DNA from: Clostridiales bacterium
Lineage (GTDB): Bacteria; Bacillota_A; Clostridia; Saccharofermentanales; Saccharofermentanaceae
Assembly (NCBI GenBank): GCA_017649745.1
Contig: JAGCGE010000023.1
Coordinates: 1 to 23,742, forward strand
Direction: 5' to 3'
Length of the DNA: 23,742 bases
This document shows, piece after piece, positions 1 to 7,212 of the stretch (the first letter of the stretch is position 1; every line of letters begins with the position of its first letter). Both the position numbers and the translations under genes were made by a program. A model generated the notes under the pieces. The model saw nothing but the letters and a program-made list of their open reading frames with translations, was not told the DNA's origin and ran no database searches.

Positions 1-300
1 CATTAGGTTCGACGGCTCACGGGAGGACTGATCCCGCTTCAACGCTCGGCTTGTGACTATGCAGAAGTATCATTATCCCTTTGTATCTGTCATCGCCTCC
101 CTCGGGGTGCAACCCCGATTCTGACTCATCCCCTTTATCGCGCTCTCCCTAAGGAGGTCATCGCGAGGTCGGAGTCAAATTGGCTCGGCATTTTAACGCC
201 GATACAAGGAACGTACCTTAAGGTTTAGTATTCAGTTGTCAATGTCCGGTGAAGGATAATCCGATCCTTTTGAGGGGATCGGATTAAATGTCCCTTCACC
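1..300. other. Non-coding, hairpin-rich region
   Basis: I see no convincing gene here. Several inverted repeats suggest a structured RNA or a DNA site of the mobile element. CGGGA (20-24) faces TCCCG (32-36). TCGGGG (102-107) faces CCCCGA (113-118). A nested set has TGACTC (122-127) with GAGTCA (172-177), TCGCG (138-142) with CGCGA (162-166), and CTCC (145-148) with GGAG (153-156). TCGGC (185-189) faces GCCGA (198-202). The strand is unknown. A leftward gene could begin at the window edge with a long structured leader, but no ribosome binding site supports that. Confidence 0.4.
248..300. repeat. Long two-tier hairpin
   Basis: The outer arms GGTGAAGG (248-255) and CCTTCACC (293-300) enclose perfect 10-base inner arms AATCCGATCC (258-267) and GGATCGGATT (276-285), with an 8-base loop. 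No T tract follows on either strand, so a simple intrinsic terminator is unlikely. A structured RNA or a recognition site of the mobile element is possible. Confidence 0.6.
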
Positions 301-349
301 TATACGTAATGGGAGAGGGCAAAACAGAACGGTCGGATGAAAAAAAAGT

Positions 350-393
350 TAAAAAAAGGCCTCAGTTGTTACCAATTGATAACAACTGAAGCC
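350..393 (-). terminator. Intrinsic terminator, leftward
   Basis: Perfect 10-base arms TCAGTTGTTA (362-371) and TAACAACTGA (380-389) are extended by GGC/GCC (358-360, 391-393) around an 8-base loop. Read leftward, the stem is followed by a run of seven T. It would end a leftward transcript, yet no convincing leftward gene lies just upstream of it (see findings). Confidence 0.7.
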
Positions 394-653
394 AAAAATC
401 TGCGACGATTTCCATTAATGGGACTATTTTAGGAGCATTGAGCTTTGAGTCTGGATCAACTGTGGCATCTAAAGCAAATGGTATAATTATCTTGTTTAAG
501 GGAGCGAACCCTTAGTACAGAAAATTATCAGTAAAGAGCGCTGATGGTGTATCTATACTCTTAGCAAAAAATAACACCGCTATGCAACAAATACATTCAT
601 TTGTCTGTATCTTTAGTTGGAAATAATTTTGAAAGACATGATGGGAGGCAAAT
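394..653. other. Gap with no supported gene
   Basis: No complete gene with a ribosome binding site is visible. A leftward open stretch of about 49 codons (511 to 362) ends inside the terminator hairpin and reads like protein, but it has no start. A rightward frame over the same bases is also open and ends at a TAG just before 500. Decayed gene remnants are the likeliest content. Confidence 0.3.
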
Positions 654-746
654 ATGTTATACGACATTCTTAAATACGGATTTGTAGCAGCTGCGATAGT
701 GCTGATTATCATCGGTATTGTCTCAAGAGCAAAAAAGAAGAAGTAA
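654..746 (+). CDS. 30-residue single-pass membrane peptide
   Basis: A GGGAGG ribosome binding site (643-648) precedes ATG 654 by a good distance. The product has a short polar start, one hydrophobic segment (about residues 10-24, rich in A, V, I) and a basic tail ending in four lysines. This predicts a single membrane helix with a cytoplasmic positive end. It lies about 25 bases before the next gene and may share its transcript. I do not recognise a family. Such peptides may be membrane toxins, small regulators or accessory subunits; nothing here decides. The ribosome binding site makes translation credible. Confidence 0.5.
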   Translation: MLYDILKYGFVAAAIVLIIIGIVSRAKKKK

Positions 747-770
747 AACTGCCTATACAGGAGCGTTATT

Positions 771-1277
771 ATGATGGAAATAAACGACAGAACTGTTTTA
801 GTAGATACACCGGAGAAGTATTCTGAAATGGCAAAGGATATAGTTCCGCCATTTTTGAAATTGATGGAAGCTATTGTAGAACTTGAAGATGCGGCCTCCA
901 AAGTGATAGAGGAACAGGAAGCAGAAAAGGTCAAACTGGGCATACCAAAACACCGAGAACATCCGGGTTTTATGGAATATATAAATAACTATCGTGATCA
1001 GTACAGAGCTATTGCGTCGGAGTCATGTACGCAAAAATTGTTGGATCGTCCGTTCGGGGGAAGCGTTCATCATCCTGCTAAGTACATAGATGCGATCAAC
1101 GGACCTTTATTCTTTACGATGAAGAGTGCAAAGAAGGCTATGATCGTAATCTGGAATAAAGAAAGAACGAATAAGAAATATCGTTTTGTTCTTGTGAACG
1201 AAAATGGTGTCTGGAAAATCGATGAAGTCAAATACGGTTTTGGCGAACAAGATAAATGGTATATTGATCACATATAG
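771..1277 (+). CDS. NTF2-fold immunity-like protein
   Basis: This 168-residue soluble protein has a helical N-terminal half and a C-terminal part that reads like the end of an NTF2-fold domain. That part alternates strands (KKAMIVIWNK, YRFVLVNENGVWKIDEVKYG) and ends FGEQDKWYIDHI. The pattern resembles RhsIA/NTF2-fold immunity proteins of polymorphic toxin systems, which bind and neutralise a matching toxin in the producing cell. That is by recognition, not alignment. A second ATG follows directly at 774; an AGGAG motif about ten bases upstream serves either. Its place in a row of small, unrelated, individually spaced genes fits an immunity array. The stop is TAG. Confidence 0.5.
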   Translation: MMEINDRTVLVDTPEKYSEMAKDIVPPFLKLMEAIVELEDAASKVIEEQEAEKVKLGIPKHREHPGFMEYINNYRDQYRAIASESCTQKLLDRPFGGSVHHPAKYIDAINGPLFFTMKSAKKAMIVIWNKERTNKKYRFVLVNENGVWKIDEVKYGFGEQDKWYIDHI

Positions 1278-1349
1278 TTTTTCTTGAAATAATAGTGCGA
1301 AAGTTCGGCTGATAAACTGAGCAAAATATATACTGAAAGGAATAATGAA

Positions 1350-1703
1350 ATGGGGCTGTTTGATGCCTTTAAAAAGAAGAAGGCGGTAAGCTTTGCGGAG
1401 ATAGATTCGGTTGCCAAGGCTCAGGAAGAATGCAAGAAGGGTAACCTCGAGAGAATGTATATCATGTCACCAATCTTCGGGGGTACGGATGATCCTTATA
1501 ATATCCTTTATGTTCCTGTCGGTGTAAACAGGATCAAGGAAGGATATGACAATATCCTTGCTGATCTTGTAGAACAGGGTAAAGCATCATCTTTTAACTG
1601 CAAGCCTGAATATAAGGGAAAGAGTGTGGTGCCCAGCAAGATCACGATCATTTCCGGCAAAGACGGAGTAGATGTTTTCAATCAGACGATAGAAGTATGG
1701 TAA
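1350..1703 (+). CDS. Hypothetical protein, 117 residues
   Basis: A small soluble protein with an AAAGG ribosome binding site nine bases before the ATG. It opens with MGLFDAFKKKK, a short amphipathic and strongly basic start. A mixed helix/strand body follows, with an NILYVPVGV strand near the middle and a KITIISGKDG strand near the end. There are no signal peptide, membrane segments or catalytic motifs that I can see. The family is not recognised. Its size and its place between immunity-like genes suggest another immunity or accessory protein of a polymorphic toxin system, but this is only positional inference. Confidence 0.55.
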   Translation: MGLFDAFKKKKAVSFAEIDSVAKAQEECKKGNLERMYIMSPIFGGTDDPYNILYVPVGVNRIKEGYDNILADLVEQGKASSFNCKPEYKGKSVVPSKITIISGKDGVDVFNQTIEVW

Positions 1704-1781
1704 AGGATAGCAACGCAGATTAGTTAAGGCATATAGAATAGTAAATTTATAGACAAACCAAATAATAAGGGGGGATCTGTC

Positions 1782-2147
1782 ATGCAGATTGTTGAGATTA
1801 CTGTTTACAGCATCAGTGTTCAATTAGAAAGCGCGCTTCGCAAGAAAGAATACAAAGAAGAGCAGATAGCCCAGGCATATGGCATTTTGAGTGAAAAAAA
1901 GAAGAAACAAAAAACGCCTGTCATTATTCTTGCTTCCGTTATCGCAGTTTTTGGATTGATAATGGGGATCGGCGCGATAATCGGAGACCATCTCGTCTTG
2001 GGCCTTATCAGCATGTTTGGCTTATTTGCAGCTGCCGGTATAGCAGGTTATATCGGCTATTACATCAATGTCGGAAAGACCGCAAAGCAATGGAACGCAC
2101 TCTTAAAAGAGTTCTATCCTGATATCTGCAGTAAATACAAACTTTGA
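1782..2147 (+). CDS. Small two-helix membrane protein
   Basis: This 121-residue protein has a charged N-terminal helix (about 1-43, many K and E, perhaps coiled coil). Two hydrophobic segments follow at about 46-68 and 71-93, separated by a short turn, and then a cytoplasmic tail. A GGGGGGAT ribosome binding site lies about nine bases before the ATG. I do not recognise a family. Membrane immunity proteins against pore-forming or envelope-acting toxins can look like this, and it sits within an immunity-like row. That role is inference. Confidence 0.55.
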   Translation: MQIVEITVYSISVQLESALRKKEYKEEQIAQAYGILSEKKKKQKTPVIILASVIAVFGLIMGIGAIIGDHLVLGLISMFGLFAAAGIAGYIGYYINVGKTAKQWNALLKEFYPDICSKYKL

Positions 2148-2200
2148 TTAAAATGCAGCTAAAATGCCTAAGGCAAATCGGTAGTTGTTGAGGATGGAAT

Positions 2201-2704
2201 ATGACAATCAAGGAAGCCTGTGATTTGCTAAAGGATGAACTGTTGGATAACGGTTATGAATATGGTTTTTGCTTGAATGGTATAACGTACAAGCCCGATT
2301 TTGCCAAGGGTTTTGATAACGATTTCTTTGAACGGTTATTAAAGGAATACCGCGTTCAAGATCCCAAAGACACAAGGCAGTCAAAGGTTGGAACTTGCAA
2401 CGATGCAGTTGTACTAATGAGATCCATTCTTGATGAATATTGTATTTCAAGCAAGATATGGCTGTTGCATGACAGGAATAACGGAAAGTTTCATACCGTT
2501 TTGACGTTCTATCTTGAAGACAAAGTCATATATTTGGAACTGACACCTCAATCCGGAAAACCATGTTACGGGAAAGAACTGGTTTTTGACAGTGAGCAGA
2601 GTTTTATGGCCGGATATATAAATGATGGGTGTGAAGTGATTGATGTCACAGACTCAGTCATTATAGGTGAAGCCCCTGATTTTGTACTATCAAGAATGGA
2701 TTAA
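2201..2704 (+). CDS. Transglutaminase-like cysteine-fold protein
   Basis: The 167-residue protein contains what looks like the core of a transglutaminase-like or papain-like fold. Cys66 in GTCNDAVVLMRSIL sits at the start of a helix. His98 follows in a strand (KFHTVLTFYLED), and Glu113 in the next strand (IYLELTP). This Cys-His-acid order and spacing is the family hallmark. The domain may be an active peptidase, amidase or cross-linking enzyme, or a binding version without activity. There is no signal peptide, so it should act in the cytoplasm. It lies among small immunity-like genes; toxins and immunity partners both use this fold. The assignment rests on motif reading alone. Confidence 0.45.
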   Translation: MTIKEACDLLKDELLDNGYEYGFCLNGITYKPDFAKGFDNDFFERLLKEYRVQDPKDTRQSKVGTCNDAVVLMRSILDEYCISSKIWLLHDRNNGKFHTVLTFYLEDKVIYLELTPQSGKPCYGKELVFDSEQSFMAGYINDGCEVIDVTDSVIIGEAPDFVLSRMD

Positions 2705-2768
2705 CAATCATTAGGAAATAAGTGTTGTTAGATAGAATAATAATCAGTAAAAGGGGATAAGGATTAAG

Positions 2769-3299
2769 ATGGACCTTAATAAACTGAATAAAGATGCAAG
2801 AATTGTTTTTCTGTTATTACTAACTCAGTTGGTTCAGGATAAGCTGGTTGATTCGGAAGGTTACGAACTGGCCTTAGATGCATTACAGCATTGTTGGGAC
2901 TGGGTGCTTTATAAAAATATAAAGGGATTCGATTTGTATTATTTTATGGGAAATGATGACGGAAATGACGTGACGACATTTTCGATGCTGCTCGGACTAC
3001 GAGAAGAAGAGAAAAGAGCATGGACATGTGTTGATGTTGTTCTTTCAATAACAATTCATAATGCATTCGAATTGGAAAACCAAAGATATGTTCCGGAAGA
3101 TATTGAAAGTCTTTGTGTTGAAGAAGAAATGAACAAAACACTAGAGTGCTTTTGGAAGTCTTTTACCGAGATTTATAAGAATACTGCCATCGTAGATAAA
3201 TTGTTTGACTTTATGGCAGCTAATTATCCAAATGGATCAGATAAGAGGATCTACAAAGAAGACCTAAAGACATGTTTTGATCTTATTTCTTGCAGTTAA
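2769..3299 (+). CDS. Imm6-like immunity protein
   Basis: A 176-residue, mostly helical, acidic protein with no signal peptide or membrane segment. The pattern resembles the Imm6 family of immunity proteins. An N-terminal helix LNKDARIVFLLLLTQLV is followed by SEGYELALDALQHCWDWV, then a DLYYFMGNDDGNDV turn, then a helix with AWTCVDVVLSITIHNAF. Imm6 proteins neutralise partner toxins of contact-dependent or secreted polymorphic systems. I place it there by recognition of this pattern. It ends the rightward row; a strong hairpin (3338-3364) follows. Confidence 0.5.
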   Translation: MDLNKLNKDARIVFLLLLTQLVQDKLVDSEGYELALDALQHCWDWVLYKNIKGFDLYYFMGNDDGNDVTTFSMLLGLREEEKRAWTCVDVVLSITIHNAFELENQRYVPEDIESLCVEEEMNKTLECFWKSFTEIYKNTAIVDKLFDFMAANYPNGSDKRIYKEDLKTCFDLISCS

Positions 3300-3337
3300 T
3301 TAGACGTGAAAATCTTGAATATAAGCGACAAAGAACA

Positions 3338-3364
3338 AGGTCTCGGAGTAATGCTCCGAGACCT
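3338..3364. terminator. Hairpin between convergent genes
   Basis: Perfect 11-base arms AGGTCTCGGAG (3338-3348) and CTCCGAGACCT (3354-3364) surround a TAATG loop. It lies between the rightward immunity row and the leftward toxin group, so it probably serves both as a bidirectional terminator. Neither side has a strong T tract; the leftward side is moderately T rich. Confidence 0.65.
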
Positions 3365-3377
3365 GTAACTATGTAGT

Positions 3378-3710
3378 TTAAAATTGTTCTTTAAACTCAT
3401 TCTTGTCGAGAAGAGAATTGACCCACTTGTCTATCAAAGCATGGGATTTGTCCAAATTGTCGGGACATCCGTGGAGATCATTTAACGCAAAGAGTTCGCT
3501 GTTTTGCCACCAGGATGGAATTAAATATCTGGAATGAGAATATTCTTGGCATTCGCTACACCAAGCCCAAGCGCTCCCAAAACTTCCGTCGTTTCTTTTG
3601 TAGAAGAAAATATGCCCGTTTTTCGAACCGCAACAAGGACAAATACGAGGAAATCTCTCATTGCTGTCAGCTAATAAACTCATTATAGTATCTCTTTCAT
3701 CAGACCACAT
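3378..3710 (-). CDS. Zinc-ribbon protein, candidate immunity partner
   Basis: A 110-residue soluble protein with two cysteine pairs, CPCC near residue 24 and WCSEC near residue 50. They are placed to bind one structural zinc in a ribbon. The rest is Trp-rich and helical, with no catalytic motif visible. GAGGAGAA lies just before the ATG, inside the end of the upstream toxin-like gene. Only one base separates the two genes, so they are almost certainly co-translated. In polymorphic toxin cassettes the gene directly after the toxin is usually its immunity gene, and that is my inference here. Confidence 0.5.
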   Translation of the reverse strand: MWSDERDTIMSLLADSNERFPRICPCCGSKNGHIFFYKRNDGSFGSAWAWCSECQEYSHSRYLIPSWWQNSELFALNDLHGCPDNLDKSHALIDKWVNSLLDKNEFKEQF

Positions 3711-3711
3711 G

Positions 3712-4125
3712 TTATCGTTCTCCTCTAATATAGTTTTCTAATGCATCTCCTGATACATAAGCTGGATCTTCATCGGCTATGCCGCCGCGAATGTAATCGC
3801 GAGCATGATTTAATTCATGTGCAATAGTGTTTGCAAGTTCTATTTCGCTATAGAATGCACTTGGACCAAGCCTGATTACATAAGGATTAGCTTTTGTTGT
3901 CTTTCCTGAAGTTCCAGGAGCCAGATTTGGATCATATACGATTTCTATCTTTTTGCCAGAACCTTTAAGGTTAATACCATACTTCTGCGAAATGGCGTTT
4001 GCATAATGCATTGGGTTTAAGGCCATTTCATAGTTTCTTTCGGTTAGAGGGACCGGTTTGCCGATTCGATATCTTTCGTTACTTCCTTGAGAATTGCCAA
4101 AACCGCCATGTTTCCCAGAACCCAT
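3712..4125 (-). CDS. Orphan polymorphic-toxin module with HExxH
   Basis: This 137-residue protein looks like the detached C-terminal tip of a polymorphic toxin. The start, MGSGKHGGFGNSQGS, is Gly-rich like the linker that precedes toxin domains in LXG/WXG-type proteins. A metallopeptidase motif HELNH lies at 103-107 (IAHELNHARDY). Acidic residues at 119-120 or 130 could supply the third zinc ligand. There is no secretion signal or carrier domain, so by itself it cannot be exported. It may be a donor cassette for recombination, a standalone toxin, or a remnant. Its ATG overlaps the stop of the DUF4417 gene (TAATG), and an AAGGTGAT ribosome binding site lies inside that gene. Confidence 0.55.
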   Translation of the reverse strand: MGSGKHGGFGNSQGSNERYRIGKPVPLTERNYEMALNPMHYANAISQKYGINLKGSGKKIEIVYDPNLAPGTSGKTTKANPYVIRLGPSAFYSEIELANTIAHELNHARDYIRGGIADEDPAYVSGDALENYIRGER

Positions 4126-4796
4126 TATATCACCTTCTTTGATCGCTTCATTGCTTTGCTGAATTCGCTTTCAAAAGGAATTATCTGGATGTTCTGTTCT
4201 CTGTATTTTGAAAAAACATTATCTGGAACAGAACCATAAATAACGATAGCGACAGGCTTGAGTTTTCTTATTACAACTTCTAAACCCTTTATAAATATTT
4301 CTTTATCTACAAAATTCTTAATAGTGCCGTGAGTTCCAATGGCTATAACACTATGTTTTGAAAGACCGTCGCAACAACAATGATAGGTCCTTTCATCACC
4401 AAATCTGACATTGGGAATGACCTTAATGCCATTAGACTGAAGCCAACAGCCGATGGCTCTGCTACGATATATATTCCATAACTGCATCACTAAAGGCATG
4501 TCTCTGTACAGGCTGAAATCAGGTAAGATCACACCGTTATATTGCTTGAGTATGGGCAGATACTTTTTGGGGTTACGCCATAGTCGTTCAAATAGATAAT
4601 CATCTTCAAAGAAATGGACCCAATAATCATGATCTTTGGATGAAATGCATTTTGAGAAGAGGATTAATTTGTTTGGAGTTTCATAACACGGACAAATGAC
4701 CGGAAATTCGAAAACACCTGCGTATGATGCTAACACAACCAGAAAAGAGTTAAAAACATCAATGCAGCCTTTTCTGTCTTTATTGATTTTTGTCAT
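4125..4796 (-). CDS. DUF4417 family protein
   Basis: A 223-residue protein recognised from the DUF4417 pattern: DYWVHFFEDDYLFERLW, then GVILPDFSLYRDMPL, then VIPNVRFGDERTY, then IGTHGTIKN, then AIVIYGSVPDNVF. The family is common on phages and conjugative elements of Firmicutes and has no established function as far as I know. The N-terminal 50 residues include a CPCYE segment. A perfect AAGGAGG site precedes the ATG. It heads the leftward group and is divergent from the XRE regulator; the shared region holds an inverted repeat (4814-4836). Confidence 0.75.
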   Translation of the reverse strand: MTKINKDRKGCIDVFNSFLVVLASYAGVFEFPVICPCYETPNKLILFSKCISSKDHDYWVHFFEDDYLFERLWRNPKKYLPILKQYNGVILPDFSLYRDMPLVMQLWNIYRSRAIGCWLQSNGIKVIPNVRFGDERTYHCCCDGLSKHSVIAIGTHGTIKNFVDKEIFIKGLEVVIRKLKPVAIVIYGSVPDNVFSKYREQNIQIIPFESEFSKAMKRSKKVI

Positions 4797-4813
4797 AGGA
4801 TTTCCTCCTTATT

Positions 4814-4836
4814 TTGTATTTGGGTAGATAATACAA
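4814..4836. promoter_or_regulatory. Inverted repeat, candidate XRE operator
   Basis: TTGTAT (4814-4819) and ATACAA (4831-4836) are exact reverse complements separated by 11 bases. They sit in the short region between the divergent DUF4417 gene and the XRE-type regulator. A regulator that controls its own gene and the divergent one would bind here. No clean promoter boxes could be fixed. Confidence 0.4.
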
Positions 4837-4892
4837 TCGTAAGGGTGTAAAATATAGCCAACAAAAACGCAACCGCACAGGAGGAAATTCGT

Positions 4893-5717
4893 ATGAAAGA
4901 TGATAAAATTTCTTACCTTGAACGAATAGGAGCTATAGTAAAGATCGAACGTGATAGTAGAGATATGAGTCAGATTGATTTCTATAATTTTCTGTTTCCG
5001 GGTAACAAATTATTAACGGAGAACATTAAAAGTAAAATGAATGACATAGAAAGAGCCAAAAGAAAGACGATAGATCCAGACTTTTTGCTGGCATTACATG
5101 AAAAATGCAATCTTGGAATGGATTACATATTCGGATATGAGACGGAATTTCCTAATCATGAGAATGAGAATGCCTGCGCCTATACTGGATTATCAATAGA
5201 AACGATAGAGCTTCTCCATGGATTAGCTTTGGCACAAAATGAGGAAATACCGTCTCTTAATGTCGATATGAGTGATGCGGACTATGAACATAGATGCATG
5301 CTGATAAGCAATAAGCAGGAAGCTGAATGGATACTTAGCATGATAGAAGTGCTTCTTACACAAGACAATTCAACGGATGGAACCTATCCCAATTATAAAG
5401 TCCTCTTTGATCTATATATGATGGCAGTCATGAAACCTAATAATCTTAAAGGTGTTGTTTTAGGTTCTGTCGGTGAGGATGCTGGCCTTGCTCAAGTTTC
5501 TAGAGAATATAAGGAATTATATATGGATAGTCTTTATATGAACGATTCTTTTGGCGGTTTCCACCAAATAGATATAGAAAGAATACATCAACAGATATGG
5601 AAAGAAACACTTATAACTGATATTGAAAGATTTATTCCGGCCGCAAAGAAATACTATTCAAAAAAGCATGGAGATGCGGATAAGTTGTCAAACAAGAAAT
5701 TGTTCGAGGTTACATAA
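4893..5717 (+). CDS. XRE-type regulator of the element
   Basis: A 274-residue protein with an N-terminal helix-turn-helix region (about residues 8-80). It reads as an XRE/Cro-C1 domain: ERIGAIVKIERDSRDMSQIDFYNFLF, a recognition segment, then IDPDFLLALHEKCNLGMDYIFG, the usual end of that domain. The C-terminal part is helical and not recognised. Such proteins often act as repressors of mobile elements. An AGGAGG site precedes the ATG. It lies directly upstream of the integrase on the same strand, which fits control of excision or transfer. Confidence 0.65.
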   Translation: MKDDKISYLERIGAIVKIERDSRDMSQIDFYNFLFPGNKLLTENIKSKMNDIERAKRKTIDPDFLLALHEKCNLGMDYIFGYETEFPNHENENACAYTGLSIETIELLHGLALAQNEEIPSLNVDMSDADYEHRCMLISNKQEAEWILSMIEVLLTQDNSTDGTYPNYKVLFDLYMMAVMKPNNLKGVVLGSVGEDAGLAQVSREYKELYMDSLYMNDSFGGFHQIDIERIHQQIWKETLITDIERFIPAAKKYYSKKHGDADKLSNKKLFEVT

Positions 5718-5756
5718 ATATTCAAAACTAGCATGAATGCTTCTAAGTGTGACTTT

Positions 5757-5787
5757 CTCCCCCATTGGTTGTAATCAATGAGGGAGA
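5757..5787 (+). terminator. Hairpin between regulator and integrase
   Basis: TCTCCC (5757-5762) plus CATTG (5763-5767) pair with CAATG (5776-5780) and GGGAGA (5782-5787), with one bulged A. No T tract follows, so this may be a weak terminator or a protein site near the integrase. It separates the two genes. Confidence 0.4.
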
Positions 5788-5879
5788 TTATTGGGACACA
5801 CCCCTTGCTATACTTATGCTAAACAAGTATAAAAACCACTAAAAAAGGTTAATGGAAGCCGGTTTTGAGGAGATAGTAA

Positions 5880-7058
5880 ATGTATATAAAGAAACGAAAG
5901 AATTCTTATTTGATAACTGTTAGCTGTGGATGGGAAGGAAACAAGCATAGTTCTCGGTCTGCTACTTTTACGCCGCCTAAAGGCCTGACTAAGAAACAGG
6001 AACAGAAGGCGGTCTTGGAGTTTGCTGAGAAGTTTGAACGCAAAGTTAAGGGCGGAGCAGTTGCTCACTATAACAAGATGACGTTCAAAACATTCTGCTA
6101 TGAGTACTATTATAAAAACCATCTAGATTCTTTGAAGCCAAAAACTTCAAGCGGATACAAGATTGTGATTGAAAAGAGGCTGATACCGTACTTTGGAGAT
6201 ATGCCGGTCAGTAATATAACTCCGCTCGACGTTCGTGGATGGCTGGCAAGTCTGGATAGACGAGATGGAAAAGATATAGCTCTTTCACGCAATACGTCAG
6301 GAAGCTGGTTCCGCACATTGTCTGCAATTCTCGGTAAAGCCTATGAATGGGAGATCATTGACGAGAATCCTTGCAAACGTGTGAAAAGCCCTGCAAAACC
6401 TCAATCAGATGTTCAGGCTCTGCAGTTGGAAGATGTTCAGAAGATCATTACCAAGCTTCCTGAATATCACGATCCTCGCGCAAGGATGCTTATTCTGCTT
6501 TTGTTGAATACGGGTATCCGAGAAGCTGAAGCAGCCGGATTGGAGTGGCGGGATATAGACTTTGAAAGAAGTATGATATCCATAACAAGGACTTCGCAAT
6601 ATATTCCAGGTACCGGGATGATAGAGAGCACACCTAAGAGTAAGTCATCAGTAAGGAAAATACCGATATCTTATGATCTTTCAGATGAGTTCAGGAGATA
6701 CAGGAAGTGGCAGAATTCTGAGATTAAACGGTTAGGTGAATTGTACGAGGGAAAAAAGGGAAATGAAGCGAGACTGTTTACAACATGGGAAGGAAAGCCA
6801 ATACTGGACAGCACATTAAGAAGCTGGTTGAGGAAATTTCTTGCCTGGTGTGACGTGCCGCATGTATCTGTTCACGGACTGAGGCATACATTCGCAAGTA
6901 TTCTGATCGCCAATGGTACAGATCCGAGAACCGCAGCTGCCCTGTTAGGACAGAGCTCTCCTGCGCTCGTAATGAATGTTTATGCAAATCCTCAAAATGA
7001 GGCGAAAGTGAGAGCGATCAAGTCTTTAAACGGACTGTATATTGGTGATGGGATTTAA
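5880..7058 (+). CDS. int: Tyrosine recombinase (integrase)
   Basis: A 392-residue site-specific recombinase that integrates and excises the element. An N-terminal arm-binding region (1-60) is followed by a core-binding SAM-like domain (about 65-165; TFCYEYYYKNHLDSLKPKT) and the catalytic domain. The catalytic residues seen are Arg214 (NTGIREAEAAG), a Lys near 253-260, His332-x-x-Arg335 (HGLRHTF) and the nucleophile Tyr368 (VMNVYAN). The second catalytic His/Trp is Gln358 (LLGQSSP), which is unusual. GAGGAG lies before the ATG. The gene ends about 155 bases before a tRNA-Thr 3' fragment, as expected for an integrase next to its attachment site. Confidence 0.93.
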   Translation: MYIKKRKNSYLITVSCGWEGNKHSSRSATFTPPKGLTKKQEQKAVLEFAEKFERKVKGGAVAHYNKMTFKTFCYEYYYKNHLDSLKPKTSSGYKIVIEKRLIPYFGDMPVSNITPLDVRGWLASLDRRDGKDIALSRNTSGSWFRTLSAILGKAYEWEIIDENPCKRVKSPAKPQSDVQALQLEDVQKIITKLPEYHDPRARMLILLLLNTGIREAEAAGLEWRDIDFERSMISITRTSQYIPGTGMIESTPKSKSSVRKIPISYDLSDEFRRYRKWQNSEIKRLGELYEGKKGNEARLFTTWEGKPILDSTLRSWLRKFLAWCDVPHVSVHGLRHTFASILIANGTDPRTAAALLGQSSPALVMNVYANPQNEAKVRAIKSLNGLYIGDGI

Positions 7059-7074
7059 GCTGACGGTGCAAAAG

Positions 7075-7124
7075 TTGTCGAACATTTGTCGAACATCGGG
7101 TCAAAAAGTAATAATGTTCGACAA
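7075..7124. repeat. Three copies of an 11-mer near the att site
   Basis: TTGTCGAACAT occurs twice in direct contact (7075-7085, 7086-7096) and once inverted as ATGTTCGACAA (7114-7124), all exact. They lie between the integrase stop and the attachment site. Adjacent 11-base units face the same side of the helix. This fits arm-type binding sites for the integrase N-terminus. A second reading is a terminator stem formed by the second and third copies. Confidence 0.7.
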
Positions 7125-7212
7125 GAATTTATAAGAAACTGAAATCTGCAAATGCAATAAAATAAGCCGTTTGTACTATTTAATAAGAACTTGTAAGATA
7201 CCCTAAACGACA

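Noticed and set aside
512..943. Leftward 143-codon open frame
   Set aside because: It overlaps the well-supported gene at 771 in antisense, has low-complexity Ser-rich sequence and no ribosome site.
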